IMG/VR virus record: IMGVR_UViG_3300025898_000040
Coordinates: 1 to 20,389 of that record
DNA length: 20,389 nt
Source: a virus
Reading direction: 5' to 3' (one strand)
The notes below the pieces were generated by a model. It saw only the letters and a list, made by a program, of their open reading frames with translations. It was not told the origin of the DNA and did not search any database. The translations under genes and the position numbers were made by a program. Below, one piece after another: positions 1-6,921 of the stretch (its first letter is position 1; each line of letters begins with the position of its first letter).

Positions 1-259
1 GCGGTGCGACCGCGCCAGGCAGGTAGGGCACAGACCAGTCGGCCACCACGGTCAGGATGATGTTATTGGTGAGGTCGACGCCGGCACCGCCGAGGTTTTT
101 CGCGTTGATGCCGGACAGCGCTCCGTCCTTGTCCTTCTTCCGCAGGTGCATCGGGTCGCGCAGTTCCACCCAGCCGCCGGAGGGCAACGGGCGCCGGGCC
201 TGGAACGGTACCGGCTCGTCGACGGGCGTCTGGGTGTCGTCGATACTCAGGTTCTCCAC
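1..259 (-). CDS. Putative tail assembly chaperone (5' part only; continues past the left edge)
   Basis: The first ~86 codons of a gene whose stop lies beyond the window. The start is taken as the GTG at 259 because GGAG sits six bases upstream; an in-frame GTG at 271 is possible but lacks a Shine-Dalgarno sequence. The product begins acidic (ENLSIDDTQTPVDEPVPF) and contains PSGGWVELRDPMHLRKKDKD, a Trp-Val-x-Leu-Arg-Asp-Pro segment that I recall from the small proteins encoded right after the tail tube gene in actinophages, where tail assembly chaperones usually lie. Chaperones of this class hold the tape measure protein during tail assembly and are often extended by a programmed frameshift; any such slip site would be outside the window. 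The role is inferred from position and weak resemblance. Confidence 0.6.
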   Translation of the reverse strand, partial: MENLSIDDTQTPVDEPVPFQARRPLPSGGWVELRDPMHLRKKDKDGALSGINAKNLGGAGVDLTNNIILTVVADWSVPYLPGAVAP

Positions 260-284
260 GGTGTTCTCCACGGGTTTGCAGGGA

Positions 285-1298
285 TCAGAAGGTGCCGGCC
301 GCAACGGCGTTCTGCAGGGTCACCTTGACCGGGCTCACGCCGCCGGACGCGCCGGCGTTGGTGCTGTTGGCGACAGCCTTGAACGTCGACTCGTAGCCGA
401 TCGCCTCGGACCCGAAGTTGAGCTTCGTGGTGTCGAAGGCGGCGGCCTGGCAGTCGACCTGCAGCTGCAGCGCCGCGCCGAGGGTCAGCCCGTTGCTGAT
501 GATCCATTGGAACTGGGGCTGGGTGTTGTTGGCCATGTAGAGGTAGGCCGACTCATCGGCGGGCACGGTGAACGCCAGCTTGCCCGCGACGGTGACCGCG
601 CCGCGCTGGATGATGAACGGGTTCTGGCTGTTCTGGCCGGTGTAGTACGGCTTGAGCTTCCGACTGATGGTCAGTTCCCAGGAGCCGATCGTCTTGACCT
701 GAGTGCCACCGCTGGCCGGGCCGGCCAGGCCGAGCACCGACCGCCACGAGGCCATCGGCTGCGCGGTGGTCGGCGAGCTGGTCGGAATCGCGCCGGCGAT
801 GACCGACGCCCAGCCCATCCCCTTGGCCTCGAACATGACCAGCTCGGACTCGGCGTTGCCCTTGAGGATCAGCTCGGACAGGCAGGCACCGGCGTACTGG
901 CGGGCCAGGTTGGTGGCCGGCAGGCCCTGCCACTGGGTGAAGGTCAGGGTGCCCGGCTGGCCGCCACCAGAGTTGAGCAGCGAGAAGGCGTGCGTGAACG
1001 GGGCCGACGCGCCCGTGGTGGTCAGGTCGCCGAGGAGGTTGTTGAGCAGGTATCCGCCCATGTCGCCGAACCACGGCCCGGACATGGAGAACTCGGACCG
1101 GCTGACGCCCTGCTGGACGCCATACTCGTCGACCATCGAGCCACGCAGCGCCTTGTCGATGAGCCAGGTGAACTTGTCCTCCGGCTCGAACTTCTCCAGC
1201 GGCAGGGTGAACACCGGGGCCACCGGAGTGCCCGGCGTGGTTTCCTTCGCGCCCCCGACGAAGACTTTCGCAGAGGGGAATGTGACTGGTCCGGGCAT
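285..1298 (-). CDS. Major tail tube protein
   Basis: A 337-residue protein that should polymerise into the inner tube of the phage tail. The N-terminal part has the pattern I associate with the phage tail tube family Phage_tube_2: KETTPGTPVAP near residue 18, then an LP-x-E-x(4)-ED stretch, LRGSM, YGVQQG, EFSMSGP and GxxLLNNLLG within the first ~90 residues. The rest alternates short hydrophobic strands with Gly/Ser turns and ends in KVTLQNAV, as expected for a beta-sandwich tube subunit. No signal peptide or membrane segment is visible. AGGAG lies six bases before the ATG and overlaps the TAG of the upstream gene, which suggests translational coupling. It sits between the putative tail terminator and the putative chaperone, the usual order in siphoviruses. 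The family call is from motif memory, not a search. Confidence 0.85.
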   Translation of the reverse strand: MPGPVTFPSAKVFVGGAKETTPGTPVAPVFTLPLEKFEPEDKFTWLIDKALRGSMVDEYGVQQGVSRSEFSMSGPWFGDMGGYLLNNLLGDLTTTGASAPFTHAFSLLNSGGGQPGTLTFTQWQGLPATNLARQYAGACLSELILKGNAESELVMFEAKGMGWASVIAGAIPTSSPTTAQPMASWRSVLGLAGPASGGTQVKTIGSWELTISRKLKPYYTGQNSQNPFIIQRGAVTVAGKLAFTVPADESAYLYMANNTQPQFQWIISNGLTLGAALQLQVDCQAAAFDTTKLNFGSEAIGYESTFKAVANSTNAGASGGVSPVKVTLQNAVAAGTF

Positions 1299-1301
1299 GG
1301 C

Positions 1302-1562
1302 CTACTCCTGCGCGGTTGCGGTGACGTCACCGGCGCCGGCCGGCGGGGGCTTGGGGGCGTTGTCCGGTTCGCGGGTGGCCGGTCCCGGGTGCGACTCCCA
1401 GTGCCCGTCCGCAGCCGGCTCGCCGTCGTGGGCAACGACGTCACCGTGCTCGACGGTCACCGGGATGTGCATGTACGTGCGGGCGACGCCACCGATGTAC
1501 CGCCAGAACTTGGCGGCCTCGGCCTCGACGGCGGCCAGCGGGGCGGGCTTGGCTGTTGGCAT
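1302..1562 (-). CDS. Small hypothetical protein between tail terminator and tail tube
   Basis: An 86-residue protein that I do not recognise. The N-terminal half is alanine-rich and helical (AAVEAEAAKFWRYIGG), with a short aromatic/hydrophobic segment, YMHIPVTVEHGDVV, around residues 30-43. The C-terminal half is disordered, proline-rich and acidic (EPDNAPKPPPAGAGD). GGGAG lies upstream of the ATG at 1562. The stop is three bases before the tail tube ATG, and the tail tube ribosome-binding site overlaps it, so the two are probably co-translated. The position suggests a minor tail or connector accessory protein, but nothing in the sequence proves a function. Confidence 0.65.
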   Translation of the reverse strand: MPTAKPAPLAAVEAEAAKFWRYIGGVARTYMHIPVTVEHGDVVAHDGEPAADGHWESHPGPATREPDNAPKPPPAGAGDVTATAQE

Positions 1563-1575
1563 GGCGGTCTCCCGG

Positions 1576-2118
1576 TCAGGCTTGGACGTACTCGTGGGCC
1601 TCGAACTGCACGCCCACGTAGGTCTTGGTCAGTTGTGCGGTGGTGCGGCCCTGCCGGACCCGCCACCGGATCCACGGCTCGCCGCCCTCGCCGACCTGGA
1701 ACGCGCCCGCCTCGAAGCCGCCGGATCCGCAGGTGCGGTCCGCGCGCACGCGGGCGATCAGGGCGTCCCGGATGCCGTAGGCGAAGTCCTGGGCGTCCTC
1801 GGCGTACTGCTCGCTCGAGCGGATGTAGCCGTGCAGGGTGACCGCGTGGGCGACCCTCTTGACGCCGCTGGTGGCGCCGGCCACCGCCACGCGCTGCTCA
1901 TGCCCGTCCTCGATCTGGATGACCAGCGCGCAACCGTTCTTGGTGCCGGTCGGGGCACCGAGGAAGTACGCGGCGTCATCCTCCTGCTTCCACCAGGCCC
2001 GCTTGACCGTGTAGATGCCAGGCACGACCTGCGGGTTCTGGTGGTAGATGCGCAGCGCCGCGTCGTAGGGGCCGCCGAAGTACTGGCACAGCTGGTCGAG
2101 GACGGTCTGCGTGGTCAC
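1576..2118 (-). CDS. Putative tail terminator / tail completion protein
   Basis: About 180 residues. The GTG at 2118 is preferred because it makes a four-base GTGA overlap with the upstream stop and has GGTGG five bases upstream; the GTG at 2127 would add three residues. The sequence mixes an N-terminal helix (TVLDQLCQYFGG) with beta-rich stretches such as NGCALVIQIEDG and a helical block, SEQYAEDAQDFAYGIRDALI, around residues 102-121. It ends in strands (TTAQLTKTYVGVQFEAHEYV). Size, mixed fold and location just before the tail tube gene fit tail terminator proteins, which cap the tube and join it to the head. The assignment rests mainly on gene order; I see no diagnostic motif. Confidence 0.6.
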   Translation of the reverse strand: MTTQTVLDQLCQYFGGPYDAALRIYHQNPQVVPGIYTVKRAWWKQEDDAAYFLGAPTGTKNGCALVIQIEDGHEQRVAVAGATSGVKRVAHAVTLHGYIRSSEQYAEDAQDFAYGIRDALIARVRADRTCGSGGFEAGAFQVGEGGEPWIRWRVRQGRTTAQLTKTYVGVQFEAHEYVQA

Positions 2119-2318
2119 AGCCGCCACCGGTCATCAAAGGGAATGCCGAGCTTCCACGCGCACGCTTCGAGCTTCGCGTTGATCTCGTCGTCGGTCAGGC
2201 CCGCATCGCGCCGGACAGCCCGCCAGTGGTACCAAGCGGCGAGGTACTCCTCCAGCGTGGCGAAGTCGTATCGATGGGGCTGTAGGCCGGCCTCTCGGTC
2301 GGCGAGGTGGACGGTCAC
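2115..2318 (-). CDS. Small hypothetical protein of the connector region
   Basis: A 67-residue protein starting with GTG in a four-base GTGA overlap with the preceding adaptor gene, with GGAGGG ahead of the start. It is aromatic and helical: YDFATLEEYLAAWYHWRAVR at about residues 17-36, then an acidic LTDDEINAKLEACAWKLG helix. In siphoviruses a head-tail stopper often lies here, but this protein is shorter than the usual stopper and shows no beta-barrel pattern, so I do not assign that role. A competing frame at 2134-2376 is Arg/Pro-rich and looks like a shadow. Coupling on both sides supports it as a real gene. Confidence 0.65.
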   Translation of the reverse strand: MTVHLADREAGLQPHRYDFATLEEYLAAWYHWRAVRRDAGLTDDEINAKLEACAWKLGIPFDDRWRL

Positions 2319-3190
2319 CGGACCCTCCGGTACGGGCGCAGCAGCCGGATGGCCTCGGCGACCAGGCCGGAGCCATCCTTGCGGGAGTCCTCGGTGCGGG
2401 TGCTCACCGGCACCGGGGCGTCCGGGAACGCGTCGTCCTTGGACGTGTCCGGGCGCAGCAGCAGCGCAACCGCGTAGTTGACGATGGCCTGCTGCGCGTC
2501 GGCGGGCAGTTGCGAGATCCCTGAGGTGGCAGTGTGCGCGTTGACCATGCCGGCGGTCAGCGGCACCGTGGTCGAGCCGGGCACGTAGGTGTTGGCGACC
2601 GTGACGGCTTCCTCGAGGCCGGGTTCCCAGATGCGCAGGACGTCACCCGCGATGATGCCCGTCGGGTCTTTCACGGTCACGCTGGTCGCGTTGGCCAGGG
2701 TGTCGGCGGCCAGGGTGGTGGTGACGTAGCCGGCGAGGATGGTCCAGGTGGTGTAGATCTCGCTGGACCAGGCCGGCGGCCCGAACTGGATCGCGCCGAA
2801 CTGCGGGGTCAGCGGCCCGAACGGGAAGACCACCTGGCGCCCGTCTTCGATCCACTGCCCGGTCAGGTCGGGGACCGCCTGCAGCGCGCCCGGCTGGTAC
2901 CCGTAGGACAGGCCGGTGACCTGCTTGACCGGGTTGTCGTTCGGGTGGAACTTAAGCCGGCCTTCCCGGTCCGGGCGTAGCCGCTTGTTCTGGATCAGGG
3001 TGTGCGCGTGCAGGGGCTGAGTGCAGATGCCCACGGCCCAGGCGGACGCGCGCAGCAGGATGTTGTTCAGCTCGTCGGCCTGGTGCGCCAGCACGGTGTC
3101 CCCAGAGACCAGGTTCTGCAGGTCCAGGTAGGTGGGGTACGCCTTGAACGTGGCGACGGTGAGGTACGGGGAGGTCACGGGAATGATCAC
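2315..3190 (-). CDS. Putative head-tail adaptor (connector) with beta-rich insert
   Basis: A 291-residue protein starting at a GTG with GGAGG six bases upstream. The N-terminal ~75 residues (YLTVATFKAYPTYLDLQNL, then a QADELNNILLRASAWAVGIC helix) and the C-terminal ~70 residues (LPADAQQAIVNYAVALLLRP onward, ending in a basic RLLRPYRRVR) are helical, as in HK97 gp6-like adaptors, which dock on the portal and receive the tail. Between them, at about residues 155-225, is a beta-rich module (ATSVTVKDPTGIIAGDVLRI followed by EEAVTVANTYVPGSTTVPL) with Asp-Pro and Gly turns. Typical adaptors are only 100-150 residues, so the middle looks inserted. It lies between the capsid and tail tube genes, where connectors are expected. 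The call is by architecture and order. Confidence 0.6.
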   Translation of the reverse strand: MIIPVTSPYLTVATFKAYPTYLDLQNLVSGDTVLAHQADELNNILLRASAWAVGICTQPLHAHTLIQNKRLRPDREGRLKFHPNDNPVKQVTGLSYGYQPGALQAVPDLTGQWIEDGRQVVFPFGPLTPQFGAIQFGPPAWSSEIYTTWTILAGYVTTTLAADTLANATSVTVKDPTGIIAGDVLRIWEPGLEEAVTVANTYVPGSTTVPLTAGMVNAHTATSGISQLPADAQQAIVNYAVALLLRPDTSKDDAFPDAPVPVSTRTEDSRKDGSGLVAEAIRLLRPYRRVR

Positions 3191-3217
3191 GGCGGCCTCC
3201 CTGGCCTCGGTGTGGAC

Positions 3218-3433
3218 CTACTCGAAAACCCAGTCGCCGTGGATGCATCCAGCGGCAGTGGTGCCGGCGGGGATGCCGTAGGGGAAGCACACCCCGGCGT
3301 CCGGGCAGAAGTCCGCCTCGGCCGCCTCTGTGGGCGTCTCCGGGTCCGGGGTGTCCTGAGGTACCTCCGGGTCCGGCGCGGGCGGCGTGGGCGTGCTGGC
3401 GGCCCGCGAGGCGGCCTTCTTTGCGGGTGGCAT
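3218..3433 (-). CDS. Small Ala/Pro-rich protein with cysteine-containing C-terminus
   Basis: A 71-residue protein of unknown function. It begins with a short basic stretch (MPPAKKAASRAAS), continues as a disordered, acidic Pro/Thr/Glu-rich linker to about residue 40, and ends in a compact segment with three cysteines and a histidine (DFCPDAGVCFPYG, then GCIHGDW). The Cys/His spacing could bind one metal ion, but this is only a possibility. AAGGAG lies five bases before the ATG and overlaps the TAG of the upstream zinc-ribbon gene. Its place between two probable metal-binding or virion genes is the only context clue. Confidence 0.6.
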   Translation of the reverse strand: MPPAKKAASRAASTPTPPAPDPEVPQDTPDPETPTEAAEADFCPDAGVCFPYGIPAGTTAAGCIHGDWVFE

Positions 3434-3435
3434 CG

Positions 3436-3693
3436 CTACTCCTTCACGCAGTCAGCGCCGCAGCGGGAGCAGAGGCGCACGTAGGGCCGGAAGCCGCAGC
3501 ACGGGCAGAGGTACCCGCCGTTGACCTGGCCGCCGAGGTTCGGTCGGAAGCCGCCGACCTTGAGCAGGGCGGCGGCGTCCCGGGGGCTCATCTGGTACAT
3601 GCCGTCCCGCGACTTGTACCGGCGGCCGGACACGCCGTCGACCTCGCGCACGCGGCCGTCCGGGGCGGCCACCTTCACCAGGTCGGCGGCCAT
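3436..3693 (-). CDS. Small zinc-ribbon protein
   Basis: An 85-residue protein starting at the ATG at 3693, which overlaps the upstream stop by one base (TAATG). A longer reading of this frame back to 4074 exists, but its extra N-terminus is the Arg/Pro/His-rich shadow of neighbouring genes and is rejected. The C-terminal 25 residues carry two CxxC pairs (CPCC at 63-66 and CSRC at 75-78) plus a further Cys at 82, a classic zinc-ribbon layout. The N-terminal part (DLVKVAAPDGRVREVDG and a MSPRDAAALLKVGGF helix) resembles small actinophage proteins encoded near capsid genes. Function unknown; a structural or connector accessory role is inferred only from location. Confidence 0.7.
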   Translation of the reverse strand: MAADLVKVAAPDGRVREVDGVSGRRYKSRDGMYQMSPRDAAALLKVGGFRPNLGGQVNGGYLCPCCGFRPYVRLCSRCGADCVKE

Positions 3694-4004
3694 TAGCTGT
3701 TCTTGGTGGTGTTGCCGGGGGTACGGATGGCCGCGGTGATAGTCGCCGCCACGGTAGGCAGGTCGCCGCCCAGTACCGCGGCGTCGACCCGGTACGGCGT
3801 CATGGTCACCGCGGGGGTGAGGGCGGCCTGCTGGGCGGCGGTCAGGCCGGTCCAGTAGGTGCCCAGGGCGCTGAGGATGGCAGCGGCACCGGCGGTGGTG
3901 AGGCGGTCGCCCTGGCCCACGACTGAGAGCCGGTTGCCTTCCGACCACGATTCGACCTGCATGCGCGTGCTCGGCTGCGGCACAGCGTGGACCTGGTTGG
4001 GCAT
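3693..4004 (-). CDS. Hypothetical protein immediately downstream of the major capsid gene
   Basis: About 103 residues. The ATG at 4004 is preferred over the ATG at 4010 because AGGA lies seven bases from it but is almost touching the earlier one. The sequence has an N-terminal extended part (VHAVPQPSTRMQVESWSEGN), a helix (TTAGAAAILSALGTYWTGL), and a second helical segment (LPTVAATITAAIR) before a polar tail. No family is recognised. The slot directly after a major capsid gene is often used for a decoration or small head protein, so a virion role is plausible but unproven. Its stop overlaps the start of the zinc-ribbon gene. Confidence 0.65.
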   Translation of the reverse strand: MPNQVHAVPQPSTRMQVESWSEGNRLSVVGQGDRLTTAGAAAILSALGTYWTGLTAAQQAALTPAVTMTPYRVDAAVLGGDLPTVAATITAAIRTPGNTTKNS

Positions 4005-4035
4005 GATCATTTCCTATCCGGGGGTCCAGGGCTGA

Positions 4036-4063
4036 CCGGGCGCCCCGTGGAGTGGACACCCGG
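4036..4063 (-). other. Possible RNA hairpin after the major capsid gene
   Basis: In the 79-base gap after the capsid gene, the minus strand reads CCGGGTG, a 14-base loop, then CGCCCGG, giving a seven-pair stem with one G-U pair. There is no U-run after it, so it is not a standard terminator. It could stabilise the 3' end of abundant capsid mRNA. In a GC-rich genome such a stem could also be chance. Confidence 0.2.
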
Positions 4064-4083
4064 CCAGCCGGCACCGATTGGGC

Positions 4084-5742
4084 CTACTGGAGGCCGATGA
4101 GCGTCCCGGACCAGGCCGGGGCGTAGTGCACGAGGGTGCCGAACAAATACGTGGACACATCGTACGTAAACTGGATGATCGGCCAATCTACGGACATATA
4201 GTCCTGGACGTTGATGACCTCGGAGGTCGAGGAGACCTCGCTGTCCGGCACCGGCAGGGTCCGGGAGCGGATCAGCGAGCAGCCCAGCGGCATGTACGGA
4301 TGCACGTCCAGGTCGACCATCTTGCCGGTGACCTGGTTGGCGATGCCGTTGACGATCTCGCCGACCACGTGCCCACCGGCGCCCTGCTCGAAGGCGATCC
4401 GGTAGTTGCTGGAGGTCGCCGACCCCTTGAGGTAGTCGCCGAGCTTCTTGCGGATCCCGCCGTCCACCCAGATCTCGTCCGGGTCGGCCAGGCGCTTGTC
4501 GTTGCCGGTGCCGCCGCCGGGGTTGATGTTGGCGCCGTACAGGGCGATGAACGCCTGCTGCCACGGGTCGTCGTTGGTGACCGCGGCGTTGACCCGCTTG
4601 ACGTAGCCGGCCTGGGTCGGGTCGGCCAGGACGGTGAGGTACCCGTCGTAGCCGTTGGCGTTGGCGGTGGAGTCCGCGCCGGGCTGGGCCGCGCCGCCGC
4701 CAGCGAAGCTGGTCAGGATGAAGCTGTTGCCGGAGAACGACGTCTGGAACGTCTCCGTACCAGCACCTGCGTTGGTGACGTACACGTTGTAGCCCAGCGC
4801 GCCGACCGGCTCCGAGGTCACCGTGATGGTGATCGAACCGGTGCCGGTGGTGGTCAGGGCGCTGATCTCGTTGGAAACCACCGACTCACCGCCGCCGGCC
4901 CGCGCGGTGACCGTGACCCGGTAGGTCGCGGCCGGGATGGTGCCGCCAGTGTTGGCGATGGTGGCGGAGATGACGGGTGCGGCGACCGCGCCCGCGTAGC
5001 CGTTGCCGCCGGTGCCGCGACCGAACAGCAGCGCCCGCTCTTCGCCGCCGAACGTCGCCCACAGCAGGGCGGTCTGGCTGAGCTGACGGATGTCGTCGAA
5101 GCCCTGACCAGCGAACTGCGCCTTCCAGGTCACCGAGTCGCTCAGGCCCTGCTCGACGTACGTGACCGACTTGGAGTCGGAGGCGTAGTTGATCTTCGAG
5201 CCACGGCGCAGGTTGATCGGCCCGAACCCGGTCGACGCGGTCTCGCTGTTCATGAACGCCATCGCGTCCGCGACACCGCCGACACCGGAGTTGGTCCAGC
5301 CCAGGATGCGCTTGAACTGGCGGGCGGTGCCCTGGCCCTTGCCACGCGGCGTGCTGTTGCGCAGCGGGGTCATCCGGGGCACCAGCAGCTTGGCCGGCGC
5401 CTCCAAGTCGTACGGCACCAGGCCGGCGGCGTTCGGGAAGGTCAGCGACCAATCCTTGCCGAGGTCGGCGAGGCTACTCTTGAGCGCCTCCAGGTCCGCG
5501 GACATGCCCGCGGCGGCGTCGGCGGACAGGCCTTTGGTGATGGCCTCGACCCGCTCGGCGATGCGCTGCGAGTTGGGCTTGGCGACAATGCCGGTCTTCG
5601 GCGCGAACGCGAGGTCGCCGCTGGCCGAGCGGCCGTGGGTCTCGCGCATGACGCCCTTGTACTGCTCGAAACGGCTGGCGACCTCGCCGCCGGTGGCCGC
5701 GTCGGAGAACATCTCCGAGGGCGGAGGAGCTGCGTATGGCAT
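4084..5742 (-). CDS. HK97-fold major capsid protein with inserted Ig/FnIII-like domain
   Basis: A 552-residue protein, clearly longer than the ~300-400 residues usual for HK97-type capsids. Residues ~10-100 are helical and charged (IAERVEAITKGLSADAAAGM) and may act as a delta-like scaffolding segment. The core follows: VPYDLEAPAKLLVPRMTPLR at 109-128, FKRILGWTNSG, FGPINLRRGSK, then a helix with QTALLWATFGGEERALLFGR that matches the capsid spine region. Residues ~253-350 form a separate beta domain (APVISATIANTGG, ATYRVTVTARAGGGESVVSN, LGYNVYVTNAG) with the strand pattern of Ig or fibronectin type III folds. The capsid fold resumes (ADPDEIWVDGGIRKKLGDYL) and ends in beta strands. AAGGA lies ten bases before the ATG. 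It directly follows the protease gene, as expected. Confidence 0.88.
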   Translation of the reverse strand: MPYAAPPPSEMFSDAATGGEVASRFEQYKGVMRETHGRSASGDLAFAPKTGIVAKPNSQRIAERVEAITKGLSADAAAGMSADLEALKSSLADLGKDWSLTFPNAAGLVPYDLEAPAKLLVPRMTPLRNSTPRGKGQGTARQFKRILGWTNSGVGGVADAMAFMNSETASTGFGPINLRRGSKINYASDSKSVTYVEQGLSDSVTWKAQFAGQGFDDIRQLSQTALLWATFGGEERALLFGRGTGGNGYAGAVAAPVISATIANTGGTIPAATYRVTVTARAGGGESVVSNEISALTTTGTGSITITVTSEPVGALGYNVYVTNAGAGTETFQTSFSGNSFILTSFAGGGAAQPGADSTANANGYDGYLTVLADPTQAGYVKRVNAAVTNDDPWQQAFIALYGANINPGGGTGNDKRLADPDEIWVDGGIRKKLGDYLKGSATSSNYRIAFEQGAGGHVVGEIVNGIANQVTGKMVDLDVHPYMPLGCSLIRSRTLPVPDSEVSSTSEVINVQDYMSVDWPIIQFTYDVSTYLFGTLVHYAPAWSGTLIGLQ

Positions 5743-5767
5743 GGGTCAGAGTCCTTTGTGGTCGGCG

Positions 5768-6919
5768 TCAGGCCGGGACACGGGCGCGCGTCTCGCGTGC
5801 CAGATCGGCGTAGGCCTGCGCGGTCTTGGGGTCCGTTGCACGCAGCTGCATGGCCAGGTGGTCGTACCGCTGCGCATCGGCGAGGGCCGTGGATCGGCTC
5901 TCGGCCTTGGCGATGTCCTGCACTGGGCGTGCGAGGACGGGACCGCCCGGAACCGGTTGCGCCTTGACCTTCGCCAGCTCGGCCTCCAGCGCCTTGATGC
6001 GCTGCTCTGAGGCGGTGCTGGCCTCTGCCACGGCGGACTTGACCAGGGTTGCCAGGTCGGTGTTCTCCGGCGCCTGGATGGCGTCGGTGGTCTGGGTGGG
6101 CGGCTCCGCAGCCGCCTTGGTGGTGTCGGGCCGGATGTCCAGCTCGATCACGGCGACCGTCTCGCCTTCCTCGGCGGCCTCCTGCGCGCAGAACCATCGC
6201 AGCGCGGATACCGCTTCGAGCAGGCAGGCGATCTGGTAGGCGTCGCACATCTCGCCAGCGGCGAGGGTCTCAGCCTCGGACACGATGATCCGGGCAATGG
6301 CGGCGATGGCCGCCTCGGCGTCAGCGATGTCCTGGACGGGTGCGGCCTTGCCCAGATCGGGCACCAGTTCGCGCACGGCGGCGGCCAGGTCGGTGGCCTG
6401 CTTGACCAACTCCGGGTCGGTGGCCTTCTCCTCGGCGTCCTCGGCCTCGACCGGCTCCATGGCGTCGCCGACCATCTTGCAGATGGCCATCTTGGCGGTG
6501 GGGTTGCACGGCCGGTCGACGTAGCTGACCTCAACGATGTCACCGCCGACGATGCGGCCACCGGGCGCCGCAGCGTCCTTGATGACCTTCGGGTTCTTGA
6601 TCCCGATGGAGTAGCCCTTGAGTACGCCGCTTTCGATCTTCGTAGCAGTGTTGGGGTCGACGCATTTCGAGTCCAGCCACCAGTCGTCGCCCTGAGCCTC
6701 CAGGGCGGTACCGACACCGGCGGCGATCGGCTGGTGCATCTCGCGGACGTTGCCCCACTCAAACCAGGCCGGCATGGAGGCCTTGAGCCAGGTCGGATCG
6801 CAAATCTGCTGGTCCAGGTCGAGGTCGGGTCCGGTGGCCTTCCCGCGGACCAGCAGGTCGCCGTTCTCGTCGCGCTCAGCCTTGACGATGTCGGCCGCGT
6901 ACGCGTAGGTGATCTTCAC
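5768..6919 (-). CDS. Prohead maturation protease with long C-terminal (scaffold-like) extension
   Basis: A 383-residue protein starting at a GTG five bases after GGAGGAG; the frame is open further upstream, but that part overlaps the portal gene and looks like a shadow. The first ~148 residues resemble the HK97 U35 serine protease family: the candidate catalytic histidine is H62 in MHQP, the candidate serine is S104 in LKGYSIGI, and DIVEVSYVDRPCNP at 127-140 matches the family's terminal strand. The remaining ~235 residues are acidic, Ala/Glu-rich and helical, with a likely coiled coil at about 286-322 (SEQRIKALEAELAKVKA). No separate scaffold gene is seen between portal and capsid, so this tail may guide capsid assembly before being cleaved. 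The third catalytic residue could not be placed confidently. Confidence 0.82.
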   Translation of the reverse strand: MKITYAYAADIVKAERDENGDLLVRGKATGPDLDLDQQICDPTWLKASMPAWFEWGNVREMHQPIAAGVGTALEAQGDDWWLDSKCVDPNTATKIESGVLKGYSIGIKNPKVIKDAAAPGGRIVGGDIVEVSYVDRPCNPTAKMAICKMVGDAMEPVEAEDAEEKATDPELVKQATDLAAAVRELVPDLGKAAPVQDIADAEAAIAAIARIIVSEAETLAAGEMCDAYQIACLLEAVSALRWFCAQEAAEEGETVAVIELDIRPDTTKAAAEPPTQTTDAIQAPENTDLATLVKSAVAEASTASEQRIKALEAELAKVKAQPVPGGPVLARPVQDIAKAESRSTALADAQRYDHLAMQLRATDPKTAQAYADLARETRARVPA

Positions 6920-6921
6920 GG

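Noticed and set aside
57-1841. Long plus-strand open frames (also 703-2481, 4078-5967, 8275-9201, 15867-17705)
   Set aside because: They run antisense to well-supported genes, have Arg/Gly/Ala/Pro-biased products without motifs, and are expected from third-position GC bias.
3436-4074. Longer 212-residue version of the zinc-ribbon gene
   Set aside because: The extra N-terminus is Arg/Pro/His-rich shadow of the adjacent gene; the ATG at 3693 overlaps the upstream stop neatly.
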